A stretch of DNA of 35,076 nt from Streptomyces sp. col6. GTDB lineage: Bacteria > Actinomycetota > Actinomycetes > Streptomycetales > Streptomycetaceae. Position numbers and translations under genes: made by a program. Where the stretch lies: NCBI RefSeq assembly GCF_008042035.1, contig NZ_RDBL01000013.1, positions 701,570-736,645 of the forward strand, written 5' to 3'. Every line of letters begins with the position of its first letter. Positions within the stretch are counted from its first letter, which is position 1. Below, in pieces: positions 21,859 through 29,735 of this stretch. The notes under the pieces were generated by a model that was given only the letters and a program-made list of their open reading frames with translations, did not search any database and was not told where the DNA came from.

Positions 21859-22863
21859 GTGGAGATCCTGGCCTTCGGAGTGCAGTCCGACGAGAAGCCG
21901 CTGATCGAGAAGGCCTTCGCCGGGAAGCACGAAGTCCGGTGCCTGGACGTCTTCCTGAACCGGGACACCGCGCCCATCGCCGCGGGCTACGAGATCGTCT
22001 CCACCAGCGTCAACGCCGACCTGGGCGGCGCCGTGCTCCAGACCCTCGCGGCCGGTGGCACGCAGCTGATCGCCCAGCGCTCCACCGGCTTCAACAACAT
22101 CGACCTGGACGTCGCCGAACGCCTCGCCCTGCGCGTCGCGAGGGTCTCGTACTACTCCCCGTACTCGGTCGCCGAGTTCGCCTGGACCCTCGCCATGGCG
22201 GTCAACCGCCGGGTGATCCGGGCCGCGGGCCGCACCCGTGACTTCGACTTCCGGCTCGACGGGCTCCTCGGCCGCGACATGCACGGCCGCACGGTGGGCG
22301 TCATCGGCACCGGCAAGATCGGTGAGGCGTTCACCCGGATCGCCCACGGCTTCGGCATGAAGCTGCTCGGCTGGGACGTCGCCGAGAACCCGGCCTGCGT
22401 CGAGCTGGGCATGCGCTACGTCGACAAGGAGCAGCTGCTCGCGGAAGCCGACCTGGTCAGCCTGCACGTGCCGCTGCTCCCGGCGACCCACCACCTCATC
22501 GACAAGGACGCCCTCGCCCTGATGAAGGACGACGCGATCCTGGTCAACTCCAGCCGGGGCGGCCTCATCGACACCTCGGCGCTGGTCGTCGAGCTGCGCG
22601 CGGGCCGCTTCCTGGGCGTGGGACTCGACGTGTACGAGGCGGAGGCCGGGCTGTTCTTCCTGGACAAGTCCCTGGAGGGCGTCGACGACGACACCCTGGC
22701 CCGGCTCGTCACCTTCCCGAACGTCATCGTCACCTCGCACCAGGCGTACTACACCGAGGACGCGGTCGGCCAGATCATCGACGCCACCGTGAAGAACGTC
22801 GACGACTACCTGGCCGGCCGCCACAGCGAGAACGTACTGGTCCCCGCCCGCTCCGGGTCCTGA
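21859..22863 (+). CDS. D-2-hydroxyacid dehydrogenase (D-lactate dehydrogenase-like)
   Basis: The 334-residue product has the NAD-binding motif GVIGTGKIGEAF, the substrate-binding Arg in VNSSRGGLIDT, the catalytic Glu region (LDVYEAEAGLFF) and the catalytic His in TSHQAYYTEDA. The phrases RSTGFNNIDLDVA and VSYYSPYSVAEFAWTL are typical of the fermentative D-LDH branch, so D-lactate/pyruvate interconversion is likely, though other short 2-keto acids are possible. GTG at 21859 follows GGGGAGA by seven bases. A possible -10 box (TATATT-like GTATATTCG, about 21811-21818) lies upstream. The gene is convergent with trpEG with nine bases between stops. Confidence 0.9.
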   Translation: MEILAFGVQSDEKPLIEKAFAGKHEVRCLDVFLNRDTAPIAAGYEIVSTSVNADLGGAVLQTLAAGGTQLIAQRSTGFNNIDLDVAERLALRVARVSYYSPYSVAEFAWTLAMAVNRRVIRAAGRTRDFDFRLDGLLGRDMHGRTVGVIGTGKIGEAFTRIAHGFGMKLLGWDVAENPACVELGMRYVDKEQLLAEADLVSLHVPLLPATHHLIDKDALALMKDDAILVNSSRGGLIDTSALVVELRAGRFLGVGLDVYEAEAGLFFLDKSLEGVDDDTLARLVTFPNVIVTSHQAYYTEDAVGQIIDATVKNVDDYLAGRHSENVLVPARSGS

Positions 22864-22872
22864 TCCCGAGCC

Positions 22873-24753
22873 TCAGCCGCGTACCGGCAGCCCCGCCAGC
22901 AGCTCGGTCACGATCGCCGCACCGCGCATCGTCAGCACCGACTCCGGGTGGAACTGCACCGAGGCGAAACCGGCCCCGCGCAGCGCGTGCAGCTCCCCGG
23001 AGACCGCGTCCCGGCTCGCCTCGATGCCGTGCGCCGCCAGCTCCGCCGCCCCGGAGCCGTCGCACAGCGCGGTGAAGCTGTTGTAGAACCCGACCGTCTC
23101 GGGCCGCCCGAACAGCTCGATACGGGTCTGCGCCCCCTGGTACGGCACCGCCTTGCGGACGATCTCCAGGCCCAGTTCCGCCGCGATCAGCTCATGGCCC
23201 AGGCACACGCCGAGCAGCCCGTGCCGGTGCTCCCGCACCAGCTCGGCGGCCATCGCGCGCAGCAGCCGCATCTTGGGGTCGGCCGCGTCGCCCGGATTCC
23301 CCGGCCCGGGGCCGAGGACCACGGGCCCCTCGTGCGCCCGCACCGCCTCCCGCAGCCCCGGCTCGTCGTAGCGGCGCACGGTGACGTCGAGTCCCGAGGC
23401 GCGCAGCAGGTGCCCGAGCATCGCGGTGAACGTGTCCTCGCCGTCGACCACCAGCGCGTGGCCGGTGCGCTCGGCGGCGCGCTCCTGCATCCGCAGCCAG
23501 AACGGGGCGAGCCCGTCGCGCCGGGCGTCCAGGGCCTCCCGCACCCGGGGGTCGGCGGCCAGCCGGGGCCGCTCCCGCTCCGCCTCGGGGCGGGCCGGGC
23601 GCACACCGAGGGCGGCCAGCACCCCGGCCGCCTTCGCGTGGGTCTCCGCGACCTCGCCGTCCGGGTCCGAGTGGCGCACCAGCGTCGCACCGACCGGCAC
23701 CCGCAGCGCGCCGTCGGCCGCGATGTCGGCGGTCCGGATGAGGATCGGCGAGTCCAGGGTCTGCGTACCGTCCGCCTCCCGGCGCAGCAGGGCCAGCGCG
23801 CCCGCGTAGTAGCCGCGCCCGCCGGCCTCGTACCGTTCGATGACCCGGCAGGCGTTCTGCACCGGGGAGCCGGTGACCGTCGCCGCGAACATGGTCTCCT
23901 TCAGCACCTCGCGCACATCCAGCGACGAGCGTCCGCGCAACTCGTACTCGGTGTGGGCGAGATGGGCCATCTCCTTGAGACGCGGGCCGATCACCACCCC
24001 GCCCATGTCGCCGACCGTGCACATCATCTTCAGTTCCTCGTCGACCACCATGGAGAGCTCCTCGGTCTCCTTGCGGTCGCCGAGGAAGGCGAGCAGGCCC
24101 TCGGCGGTCGGCCCCTCGGCGGGGTAGCGGTAGGTCCCGCTGATCGGGTTCATCACGACGGTCCCGCCCGACATCCGGACATGCACCTCGGGGCTCGCGC
24201 CGACCAGCGTCCTGTCGCCGGTGTGCACGACGAACGTCCAGTACGCGCCCCGCTCCCCGGCCAGCAGCCGCCGGAACAGGGCCAGCGCGTCCGCCCGGCC
24301 GAACCCCGGGATCTCGCCCCGGAACGTCCGCCGGATCACGAAGTTCGCGCCCTCGCCCCGGCCGATCTCGTCCTCGATCACCCGCCGCACGGTTCCGGCG
24401 TACTCCTCGTCGCTGACGTCGAACGCGCCGTTCTCCACGCGGACTTCGTGGCGGGGAAGCCGCTCCAGCGCCTCGTCGAGGGTCATCGTGTGCGACTCGT
24501 CGGCGACCAGGACCGACAGCGGTGTGCCGTCGTCGCGTACGTCGAAGCCGCGCTCCGCGATCTGCCGGAACGGCACCAGGGCCAGCGACGGCCGCTCACC
24601 GACCGGGATGTCGGCCAGCCGCTCCGCCTCGTGCACCCGGCCGATCAGCACCTCGACGGTGTCGTGGTCGTGGCCGGGGGTGCGGCGGCGCAGCAGGGCG
24701 AACGGCGGGCAGTCGTCGTCCAGGAGTCGGTCGATGCTCATGTCGGTGCTCAT
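22873..24753 (-). CDS. trpEG: Anthranilate synthase, fused TrpE-TrpG
   Basis: The 626-residue product joins a chorismate-binding domain (residues about 1-425, with GSPVQNACRVIERYEAGGRG and a TGTG/SGTYRYP-type signature) to a class I glutamine amidotransferase (about 430-626, with LGPGPGNPGD, the nucleophile Cys in LLGVCLGHELIA and the His-Glu in QFHPESVL). It should convert chorismate and glutamine to anthranilate. The N-terminus resembles PhzE-type fused enzymes (PPFALLRRR, TVEVLIG) and lacks the LLES Trp-feedback motif of classical TrpE. The trp leader 100 bases upstream ties it to tryptophan supply. ATG at 24753 follows GGAAGGAA. From memory SCO2117 is its S. coelicolor counterpart. Confidence 0.92.
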   Translation of the reverse strand: MSTDMSIDRLLDDDCPPFALLRRRTPGHDHDTVEVLIGRVHEAERLADIPVGERPSLALVPFRQIAERGFDVRDDGTPLSVLVADESHTMTLDEALERLPRHEVRVENGAFDVSDEEYAGTVRRVIEDEIGRGEGANFVIRRTFRGEIPGFGRADALALFRRLLAGERGAYWTFVVHTGDRTLVGASPEVHVRMSGGTVVMNPISGTYRYPAEGPTAEGLLAFLGDRKETEELSMVVDEELKMMCTVGDMGGVVIGPRLKEMAHLAHTEYELRGRSSLDVREVLKETMFAATVTGSPVQNACRVIERYEAGGRGYYAGALALLRREADGTQTLDSPILIRTADIAADGALRVPVGATLVRHSDPDGEVAETHAKAAGVLAALGVRPARPEAERERPRLAADPRVREALDARRDGLAPFWLRMQERAAERTGHALVVDGEDTFTAMLGHLLRASGLDVTVRRYDEPGLREAVRAHEGPVVLGPGPGNPGDAADPKMRLLRAMAAELVREHRHGLLGVCLGHELIAAELGLEIVRKAVPYQGAQTRIELFGRPETVGFYNSFTALCDGSGAAELAAHGIEASRDAVSGELHALRGAGFASVQFHPESVLTMRGAAIVTELLAGLPVRG

Positions 24754-24807
24754 GCGGTGCGGTTCCTTCCAGGGGGATCAGCTGGGAGGAACGGCCCGCG
24801 GACACGG

Positions 24808-24831
24808 AAAAGGCCGCCCCTCGGGCGGCCT
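24808..24831 (-). terminator. trp attenuator terminator hairpin
   Basis: On the minus strand AGGCCGCCCGAGGGGCGGCCT (24831-24811) forms a GC-rich stem around a short GAGG loop and runs into TTTT-rich sequence (24811-24808), a classical intrinsic terminator. It lies between trpL and trpEG, 55 bases before the trpEG start. Ribosome stalling at the three Trp codons of trpL is expected to prevent its formation. Confidence 0.9.
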
Positions 24832-24854
24832 CTGCGTCGGTGTGTACGCGCGAA

Positions 24855-24911
24855 TCAGTGGGCCGCCGGATGAGCGGTCCACCACCAGTTACGGGTCGAG
24901 TGCGCGAACAT
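24855..24911 (-). CDS. trpL: trp operon leader peptide TrpL (18 aa)
   Basis: ATG at 24911-24909 opens an 18-codon frame reading MFAHSTRNWWWTAHPAAH, ending in TGA at 24857-24855. Three consecutive Trp codons (W9-W11, 24887-24879) are a hallmark of Trp-starvation attenuation. The peptide is the known Streptomyces trp leader described for S. venezuelae trpEG, to the best of my memory identical or nearly so. The start lies only six bases after a -10 box TAAGGT, so the mRNA is probably leaderless and translation begins at the very 5' end. It is followed by the attenuator hairpin and trpEG. Confidence 0.93.
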   Translation of the reverse strand: MFAHSTRNWWWTAHPAAH

Positions 24912-24917
24912 GCCCGT

Positions 24918-24923
24918 ACCTTA
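24918..24923 (-). promoter_or_regulatory. -10 box of the leaderless trp promoter
   Basis: On the minus strand TAAGGT (24923-24918) is followed by six bases and then the trpL ATG. No clear TTGaca-like -35 is visible at 17-19 bases upstream, as is common in Streptomyces. Confidence 0.65.
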
Positions 24924-24942
24924 GCCCACGCCGGACGGCGAC

Positions 24943-24980
24943 GGGGCCCTTTCCCGTCCGGCCGGACGGGAAAGGGCCCC
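24943..24980. terminator. Perfect 38-bp palindrome, terminator of the amidase gene
   Basis: Bases 24943-24961 and 24962-24980 are exact reverse complements with no spacer (the minimal hairpin loop takes the central bases). It is 23 bases after the amidase stop on the minus strand and just upstream of the trp promoter, and should insulate the two. Confidence 0.85.
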
Positions 24981-25003
24981 GCGTACACAGGACGTGCTGT
25001 CGG

Positions 25004-27787
25004 CTAGAACAGCAGGTCGTAGATCTGCCAGCCGTTCCCGACCTGCGACTTCGCCGCGAACGGGGCCGTCACGTTGCCGGTGGAGTGGTAGAACCAGAAA
25101 TCTCCGGCCGAGTCCACGCCGACCAGGTCGCCCCGGCCGTCGCGGTCCAGGTCGCTCGGGCCGAGCAGCAGCTTGTACTTGCCCCAGCCCGAACCGATCT
25201 TGACCCGCGCGTCGTACGGCTTCGTCGCCGAGCCGGTGCCCGTGTAGATCCACAGCACCCCGGCCTTGTCCCTGGCTACGAAGTCCGCCTTGCCGTCGCC
25301 GTTGAGGTCGCCGGTGGAGACGATCTGGTCGTAGATCTGCCAGCCGGTGCCGATCTTCGCCTTGGGCGCGAAGGGCTTCTCCGGGGTGCCCGTGCCCTTG
25401 TAGAAGTAGATGTCACCGGCGGCGTTGCGGGCGATCATGTCGGCCTTGCCGTCACCGTCGAGGTCGCGCATGCCGTTGAGGCTGTTGTACTGGTTCCAGC
25501 CGCTGCCGACCTTGAGCCGGGCCATGTACGGCTTGTCCGGGTTGCCGCTGCCGCGGTAGTACCAGAGCACGCCGTCCTTGTCGCGGGTCACGAAGTCACC
25601 CGTACCGTCCGCCCGCAGCGCGGTCATGGCGGTCATCGCGGTGTAGCTGCCCCAGCCGTAGCCCGCCTGGTAGCGGCGGTAGTACGGGGAGGAGGCGCTG
25701 CCGGTGCCCTGGTACTGCCAGATACGGCCGGCGCTGTCGCGGCCGATCATGTTGTAGCGGTCGGTCGCGGCGTCGGGGGCGACGCTGCTCGCCTCCTGGA
25801 CGTCGCTCGCCTTCACCCACGCGATGCGGTGGTTGTAGCGGATCGGGGTGTAGACCGTGGTGCCCACGACCCGGATCTGCGAGGAGCCGAAGTAGTCGTC
25901 GCCCTGGACGTCCGCCCCGGCCCGTACGTACGCCTGGCCGGCGGGCAGCTTGTACTTCGTGAGGTAGTCCGGGTTGTCCGTCGGTGCCTCGGCGCCCGTG
26001 CCCTCGTACGCCGAGGCCTCCGGGAAGGAGCGGCCGTACAGCCGGGCCGTGGCCCCGGACTTCAGCTTGATCACGGCCGGGGCCGGACCGTCGACGCGCG
26101 AGGTGAACTGGCCGCCGGGGTTGGAGAACCACGCCTTCTGACCGCCGTACCAGATGGCGGTCCAGTCGCCCTTGACCTCGGCGACGACGTACTTGCCGCC
26201 GGCGACGACCTTGTTGCCCCAGTTCGGGCCGTCGGTGGCCTTCACGTTCGGCATGTACGGGTCGACGATCTTCGACGCGGACGTGGAGGCCGCGGTGTAC
26301 AGGTAGCCGAAGTTCGCCGGCTGCTTGGCGACCGCCTTGCCCTCGTACGTCAGCTCCGGCTGGTTGGCCGTGGTGAACGGCGGAACGACGCGGACCACCT
26401 GGCCGGCCTTGACCGGGCCGCCCGCGCCCTCGGCGCCGGTCGGGGCGCCCATCAGCGCCATGTAGTGGTTCCAGTCCCAGAACGGGCCCGCGTCCCAGTG
26501 CATGCCGGCGACGCCGGTGGGCCCGGCGTCCAGACTGCCGGGCACCTCGTCGTGACCGATGATGTGCTCACGGTCCAGCGGGATGCCGTACTTGCCGGCG
26601 AGGAACTTCACCAGGGCGGCGGAGGACTCGTACTGCGGCTCGGTGTACCACTTGCCGGCCTTGATCGCGTAGCCCTCGTGCTCCACGCCGATCGAGTGCA
26701 TGTTGAGCGACCAGTTGCCCGCGTGCCATGCCAGGTTCTTGTTCTCGACCATCTGGGTGACCAGACCGTCGGAGGCACGGATCACGTAGTGGGCACTCGC
26801 GCCCTGCGACGGGTCCTGGAACGTGTCCAGCGCGACCTGGTAGCTGCCCTCGGTGTCGTGGATGACGATCTGGCGGATGTCGTACCCGCCCGCGGGCCGG
26901 CCGGCCAGGCTGTAGTTGCGGGTGCCGGTCTTCGGGTCCTGGGCCGGGACGAAGTTGCAGTTCAGGCCGGAGGGGCACTCGGGAGTGGGCGTCGCGGCCG
27001 TGCTCGCGGGCGTCGCGGCGAGCGAGAGCTTCGCCGGCTTGACCGGGGCGACGGACGGGTCGGCGGGAAGCGTGACCTGCTGGCCGTCCGCGGTGAGCTC
27101 CCGCTCACCGGTCCTGACCGAATCGAAGACCCGCTTGGCGAAGAGATCGGCACCCTTGGCGTCCGGGGCCTGGCTGTACCTGGCCACCGCGGCGTACCAG
27201 CGGCCCGGCTCCTTCGGGAGCGAGCCGGTCGCGTCGCGCTGGTACTCCGCCAGGAGCGCGGCGCCCGCGCGGATGGACTGCTCCGTGCTGTCCTGGACCG
27301 CGTCCGTGCCGGTGTCGATCAGCTTCGCGGCCTCGTCCAGCGTGTGCAGCCGGGGGTCGCTCGTGTCGACGGGCTCCTTCGGGAGCGAGCGCTTCGCCTT
27401 GGCGGCGTCGAACTTCTTCTCGATCTCGGGGCTGCCGCTCAGGTTGACGTGCGCGAGGCCGTCCTCGGCGACGTCCTGCGGGGTCACCCGCGTGAGCCCC
27501 ATGACGTTGTACGCCCCGCTCGTGCTGGGCTCCCCGTCGTGGCTCTCCCAGCGCGTCTGCCGGTACGAGACGGCCATCAGCACGCTCTGCGGTACGTCGA
27601 ACTCACGGGCCGCGTCCTCGAACTGGGCCTGGAGCACGGCGGAGGCCGAAGCGGGCTTGGCGTCCGTGGTGCCGGGGTCCTGCGAGGCCATGGCCAGGGT
27701 GCCGATGGTCGCGGTCGCCACGACGGCGGCGCCGGCGCCGATCAGCAGCCGTCTCTTCCTGAGGTCCCTACGGTGATTCCGCTTCAA
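25004..27787 (-). CDS. Secreted N-acetylmuramoyl-L-alanine amidase with FG-GAP/VCBS repeats
   Basis: The 927-residue product has a signal peptide (KRRLLIGAGAAVVATATIG), an N-terminal lysozyme-like segment (VPQSVLMAVSYRQTRWES), an Amidase_2 domain (about 305-440; zinc His in IVIHDTEG, HIIGHDEVPG, and GMHWDAGPFWDW), an SH3-like region (about 455-640), and five C-terminal FG-GAP/VCBS repeats (for example DLDGDGKADMIARN, DLNGDGKADFVARD, DLDRDGRGDLVGVD). It should cleave the amide between muramic acid and stem peptide. TTG at 27787 is preferred: GAGGGTGGGG directly precedes it and the signal peptide begins there. A longer frame from TTG 27826 has no such site. Very large for the family, mainly because of the repeats. 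Confidence 0.9.
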   Translation of the reverse strand: MKRNHRRDLRKRRLLIGAGAAVVATATIGTLAMASQDPGTTDAKPASASAVLQAQFEDAAREFDVPQSVLMAVSYRQTRWESHDGEPSTSGAYNVMGLTRVTPQDVAEDGLAHVNLSGSPEIEKKFDAAKAKRSLPKEPVDTSDPRLHTLDEAAKLIDTGTDAVQDSTEQSIRAGAALLAEYQRDATGSLPKEPGRWYAAVARYSQAPDAKGADLFAKRVFDSVRTGERELTADGQQVTLPADPSVAPVKPAKLSLAATPASTAATPTPECPSGLNCNFVPAQDPKTGTRNYSLAGRPAGGYDIRQIVIHDTEGSYQVALDTFQDPSQGASAHYVIRASDGLVTQMVENKNLAWHAGNWSLNMHSIGVEHEGYAIKAGKWYTEPQYESSAALVKFLAGKYGIPLDREHIIGHDEVPGSLDAGPTGVAGMHWDAGPFWDWNHYMALMGAPTGAEGAGGPVKAGQVVRVVPPFTTANQPELTYEGKAVAKQPANFGYLYTAASTSASKIVDPYMPNVKATDGPNWGNKVVAGGKYVVAEVKGDWTAIWYGGQKAWFSNPGGQFTSRVDGPAPAVIKLKSGATARLYGRSFPEASAYEGTGAEAPTDNPDYLTKYKLPAGQAYVRAGADVQGDDYFGSSQIRVVGTTVYTPIRYNHRIAWVKASDVQEASSVAPDAATDRYNMIGRDSAGRIWQYQGTGSASSPYYRRYQAGYGWGSYTAMTAMTALRADGTGDFVTRDKDGVLWYYRGSGNPDKPYMARLKVGSGWNQYNSLNGMRDLDGDGKADMIARNAAGDIYFYKGTGTPEKPFAPKAKIGTGWQIYDQIVSTGDLNGDGKADFVARDKAGVLWIYTGTGSATKPYDARVKIGSGWGKYKLLLGPSDLDRDGRGDLVGVDSAGDFWFYHSTGNVTAPFAAKSQVGNGWQIYDLLF

Positions 27788-27936
27788 GTCCCCACCCTCG
27801 ATGTCCACTTGTCCAACGTTGTGCAACGCTGAAAGACGCGAGGCTAGCAGGCCGCACGGACAGCCCCGGCGCCGACCGCGCCGAGACGTGCGTCTCAGTC
27901 ACTGAGCAACCCGGAAAAGCACCGGGCGCGACCCCG

Positions 27937-27952
27937 TAATGTGGGGGCCGTG
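27937..27952 (+). promoter_or_regulatory. -10 element of a probable leaderless promoter (DAHP synthase)
   Basis: TAATGT at 27937-27942 ends seven bases before the GTG at 27950, the distance at which the transcript would begin at the start codon. No ribosome-binding site lies in between. Confidence 0.5.
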
Positions 27953-29302
27953 ACCGTGAACGCCAATACCTCCGTCGCCGGTGGCAACACCTGGCGAGAC
28001 CTTCCCGCGGCGCAGCAGCCCGAGTACCCCGACTCCGAGGCCCTGCGCGATGCACTCGCGGACCTCGCGTCGTATCCGCCGCTCGTCTTCGCGGGCGAGT
28101 GCGACCAGCTGCGTGCCCGTATGGGAGCCGTCGCCAAGGGCGAGGCGTTCCTGTTGCAGGGCGGCGACTGCGCCGAGGCCTTCGACGCCGTGTCGGCCGA
28201 GCACATCCGGGCCAAGCTCAAGACGCTGCTCCAGATGAGCGCCGTCCTCACCTACGCGGCTTCCGTGCCCGTCGTCAAGGTCGGCCGGATCGCCGGCCAG
28301 TACTCCAAGCCGCGCTCCAAGCCGACCGAGACCCGCGACGGCGTGACCCTGCCGACCTACCGCGGCGACTCCGTCAACGGCTTCGCCTTCACCGAGGCCG
28401 ACCGCGTCCCGGACCCGGAGCGCCTGAAGCGGATGTACCACGCGTCCGCCTCCACGCTGAACCTCGTGCGCGCCTTCACCACCGGCGGCTACGCCGACCT
28501 GCGCCAGGTGCACGCGTGGAACCAGGACTTCGTGAAGTCGTCCCCGTCCGGCCAGCGCTACGAGGCCCTGGCCCGCGAGATCGACAACGCGCTGAACTTC
28601 ATGAAGGCCTGCGGCACCGACCCGGCTGAGTTCAAGGCCGTCGAGTTCTACGCCTCGCACGAGGCCCTGCTGCTGGACTACGAGACGGCGCTGACCCGCA
28701 CCGACTCGCGCACCGGCCAGCTGTACGACACCTCGGGCCACATGGTGTGGATCGGCGAGCGCACCCGCCAGATGGACGGGGCGCACATCGAGTTCGCCTC
28801 GAAGGTCCGCAACCCCATCGGCATCAAGCTCGGCCCGACGACCACCGTCGACGAGGCGCTGGGCTACGTCGAGCGTCTCGACCCCGAGCGCGAGCCCGGC
28901 CGGCTGACCTTCATCGTCCGCATGGGCGCCGACAAGGTCCGCGACAAGCTGCCCGAGCTGGTCGAGAAGGTCACGGCCTCCGGCGCCACCGTCGCCTGGG
29001 TGACCGACCCGATGCACGGCAACACCTTCGAGGCCGCCTCCGGCCACAAGACGCGCCGCTTCGACGACGTCCTGGACGAGGTCAAGGGCTTCTTCGAGGT
29101 GCACAAGGGCCTCGGCACCCACCCGGGCGGCATCCACGTCGAGCTGACCGGCGACGACGTCACCGAGTGCGTCGGCGGCGGCCACGAGATCTTCGTGGAC
29201 GACCTCCACCAGCGCTACGAGACGGCCTGCGACCCCCGGCTCAACCGCAGCCAGTCGCTCGACCTGGCCTTCCTCGTCGCCGAGATGTACCGCGACCAGT
29301 AA
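27950..29302 (+). CDS. aroH: Class II 3-deoxy-7-phosphoheptulonate (DAHP) synthase
   Basis: The 450-residue product is a plant-like class II DAHP synthase, the first step of the shikimate pathway (PEP plus erythrose 4-phosphate). Seen motifs include FLLQGGDCAEAF (metal and PEP-binding Cys), KVGRIAGQYSKPRSKP, LPTYRGDSVNGFAFT, YASHEALLLDYE, HMVWIGERTRQMDGAH, NPIGIKLGP and WVTDPMHGNTFEA. GTG at 27950 (product begins VTVNANTS) fits a leaderless start; an in-frame GTG at 27941 would add three residues. It is divergent from the amidase gene. With trpEG nearby it supplies chorismate for aromatic amino acids. A perfect 16-bp hairpin follows the stop. aroH is the symbol commonly used in Streptomyces. 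Confidence 0.95.
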   Translation: MTVNANTSVAGGNTWRDLPAAQQPEYPDSEALRDALADLASYPPLVFAGECDQLRARMGAVAKGEAFLLQGGDCAEAFDAVSAEHIRAKLKTLLQMSAVLTYAASVPVVKVGRIAGQYSKPRSKPTETRDGVTLPTYRGDSVNGFAFTEADRVPDPERLKRMYHASASTLNLVRAFTTGGYADLRQVHAWNQDFVKSSPSGQRYEALAREIDNALNFMKACGTDPAEFKAVEFYASHEALLLDYETALTRTDSRTGQLYDTSGHMVWIGERTRQMDGAHIEFASKVRNPIGIKLGPTTTVDEALGYVERLDPEREPGRLTFIVRMGADKVRDKLPELVEKVTASGATVAWVTDPMHGNTFEAASGHKTRRFDDVLDEVKGFFEVHKGLGTHPGGIHVELTGDDVTECVGGGHEIFVDDLHQRYETACDPRLNRSQSLDLAFLVAEMYRDQ

Positions 29303-29329
29303 CGGTCACGGCGAGCAGTACCCGTACGA

Positions 29330-29366
29330 CTGTGGGGCACGGATCGATGTGATCCGTGCCCCACAG
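29330..29366 (+). terminator. Terminator hairpin after the DAHP synthase gene, 16-bp perfect stem
   Basis: Bases 29330-29345 and 29351-29366 are exact reverse complements around a 5-base loop (GATGT), 28 bases after the stop. Confidence 0.9.
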
Positions 29367-29407
29367 GGCGTTCACGGGCTTTTGCCGCCCGCGCGTGGCG
29401 GGTAAGG

Positions 29408-29426
29408 TTAGGTTAGCCTCACCGAT
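29408..29426 (+). promoter_or_regulatory. Iron box (DmdR/IdeR-type operator) upstream of bfd
   Basis: TTAGGTTAGCCTCACCGAT matches the DmdR1 iron-box consensus TTAGGTTAGGCTCACCTAA at 16 of 19 positions. It overlaps the likely promoter of bfd (TTGCCG at 29382-29387; -10 TAAGGT at 29403-29408 or adjacent). An iron-bound DmdR/IdeR repressor should switch bfd on under iron limitation. Confidence 0.8.
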
Positions 29427-29473
29427 CATCGGGGCGGCGCCCATGACCCGTCCCCGCCCGGGAGGTGAACCGC

Positions 29474-29719
29474 ATGTACGTCTGCTCGTGCTTCGGCATT
29501 ACGGAGCAGCAGGTCAAGGACCATGCGGCAGCCGGTGCCTGCACGCCCCGCCAGATCGCCTCCGCCTCCAAGGCCGGCACGGACTGCGGCGGCTGTGTCC
29601 GCACCATTCAGGCGATGCTCGGACGCGGTGCCTGCCCGCGCCGCGAACTGCTCGACGGAAAGCGTGCGACGGCATCCGCCGTCACCGAACCGGCGGCCGG
29701 GCTCCCCGAAGCCGCCTGA
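29474..29719 (+). CDS. bfd: Bacterioferritin-associated ferredoxin (Bfd-like, [2Fe-2S])
   Basis: The 81-residue product has the BFD [2Fe-2S] arrangement C4-x-C6 (MYVCSCFGIT) and C38-x2-C41 (TDCGGCVRTIQ), with the helix between them. It should reduce bacterioferritin haem so that stored iron is released. ATG at 29474 has an excellent GGGAGGTGA ribosome-binding site; the frame opens nine bases earlier at a GTG that lies within that site and is less likely. It is longer than E. coli Bfd because of a C-terminal Ala/Glu-rich tail. An iron box upstream indicates expression under iron starvation. The bacterioferritin gene is convergent, only 16 bases away. Confidence 0.9.
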   Translation: MYVCSCFGITEQQVKDHAAAGACTPRQIASASKAGTDCGGCVRTIQAMLGRGACPRRELLDGKRATASAVTEPAAGLPEAA

Positions 29720-29735
29720 GCGCGCCCAGGCGCGG

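Noticed and set aside
24221..27832. A 1,203-codon open frame on the plus strand across trpEG and the amidase gene
   Set aside because: High-GC genomes give long antisense frames; it has no start context or domain, and the minus-strand frames carry clear family motifs.
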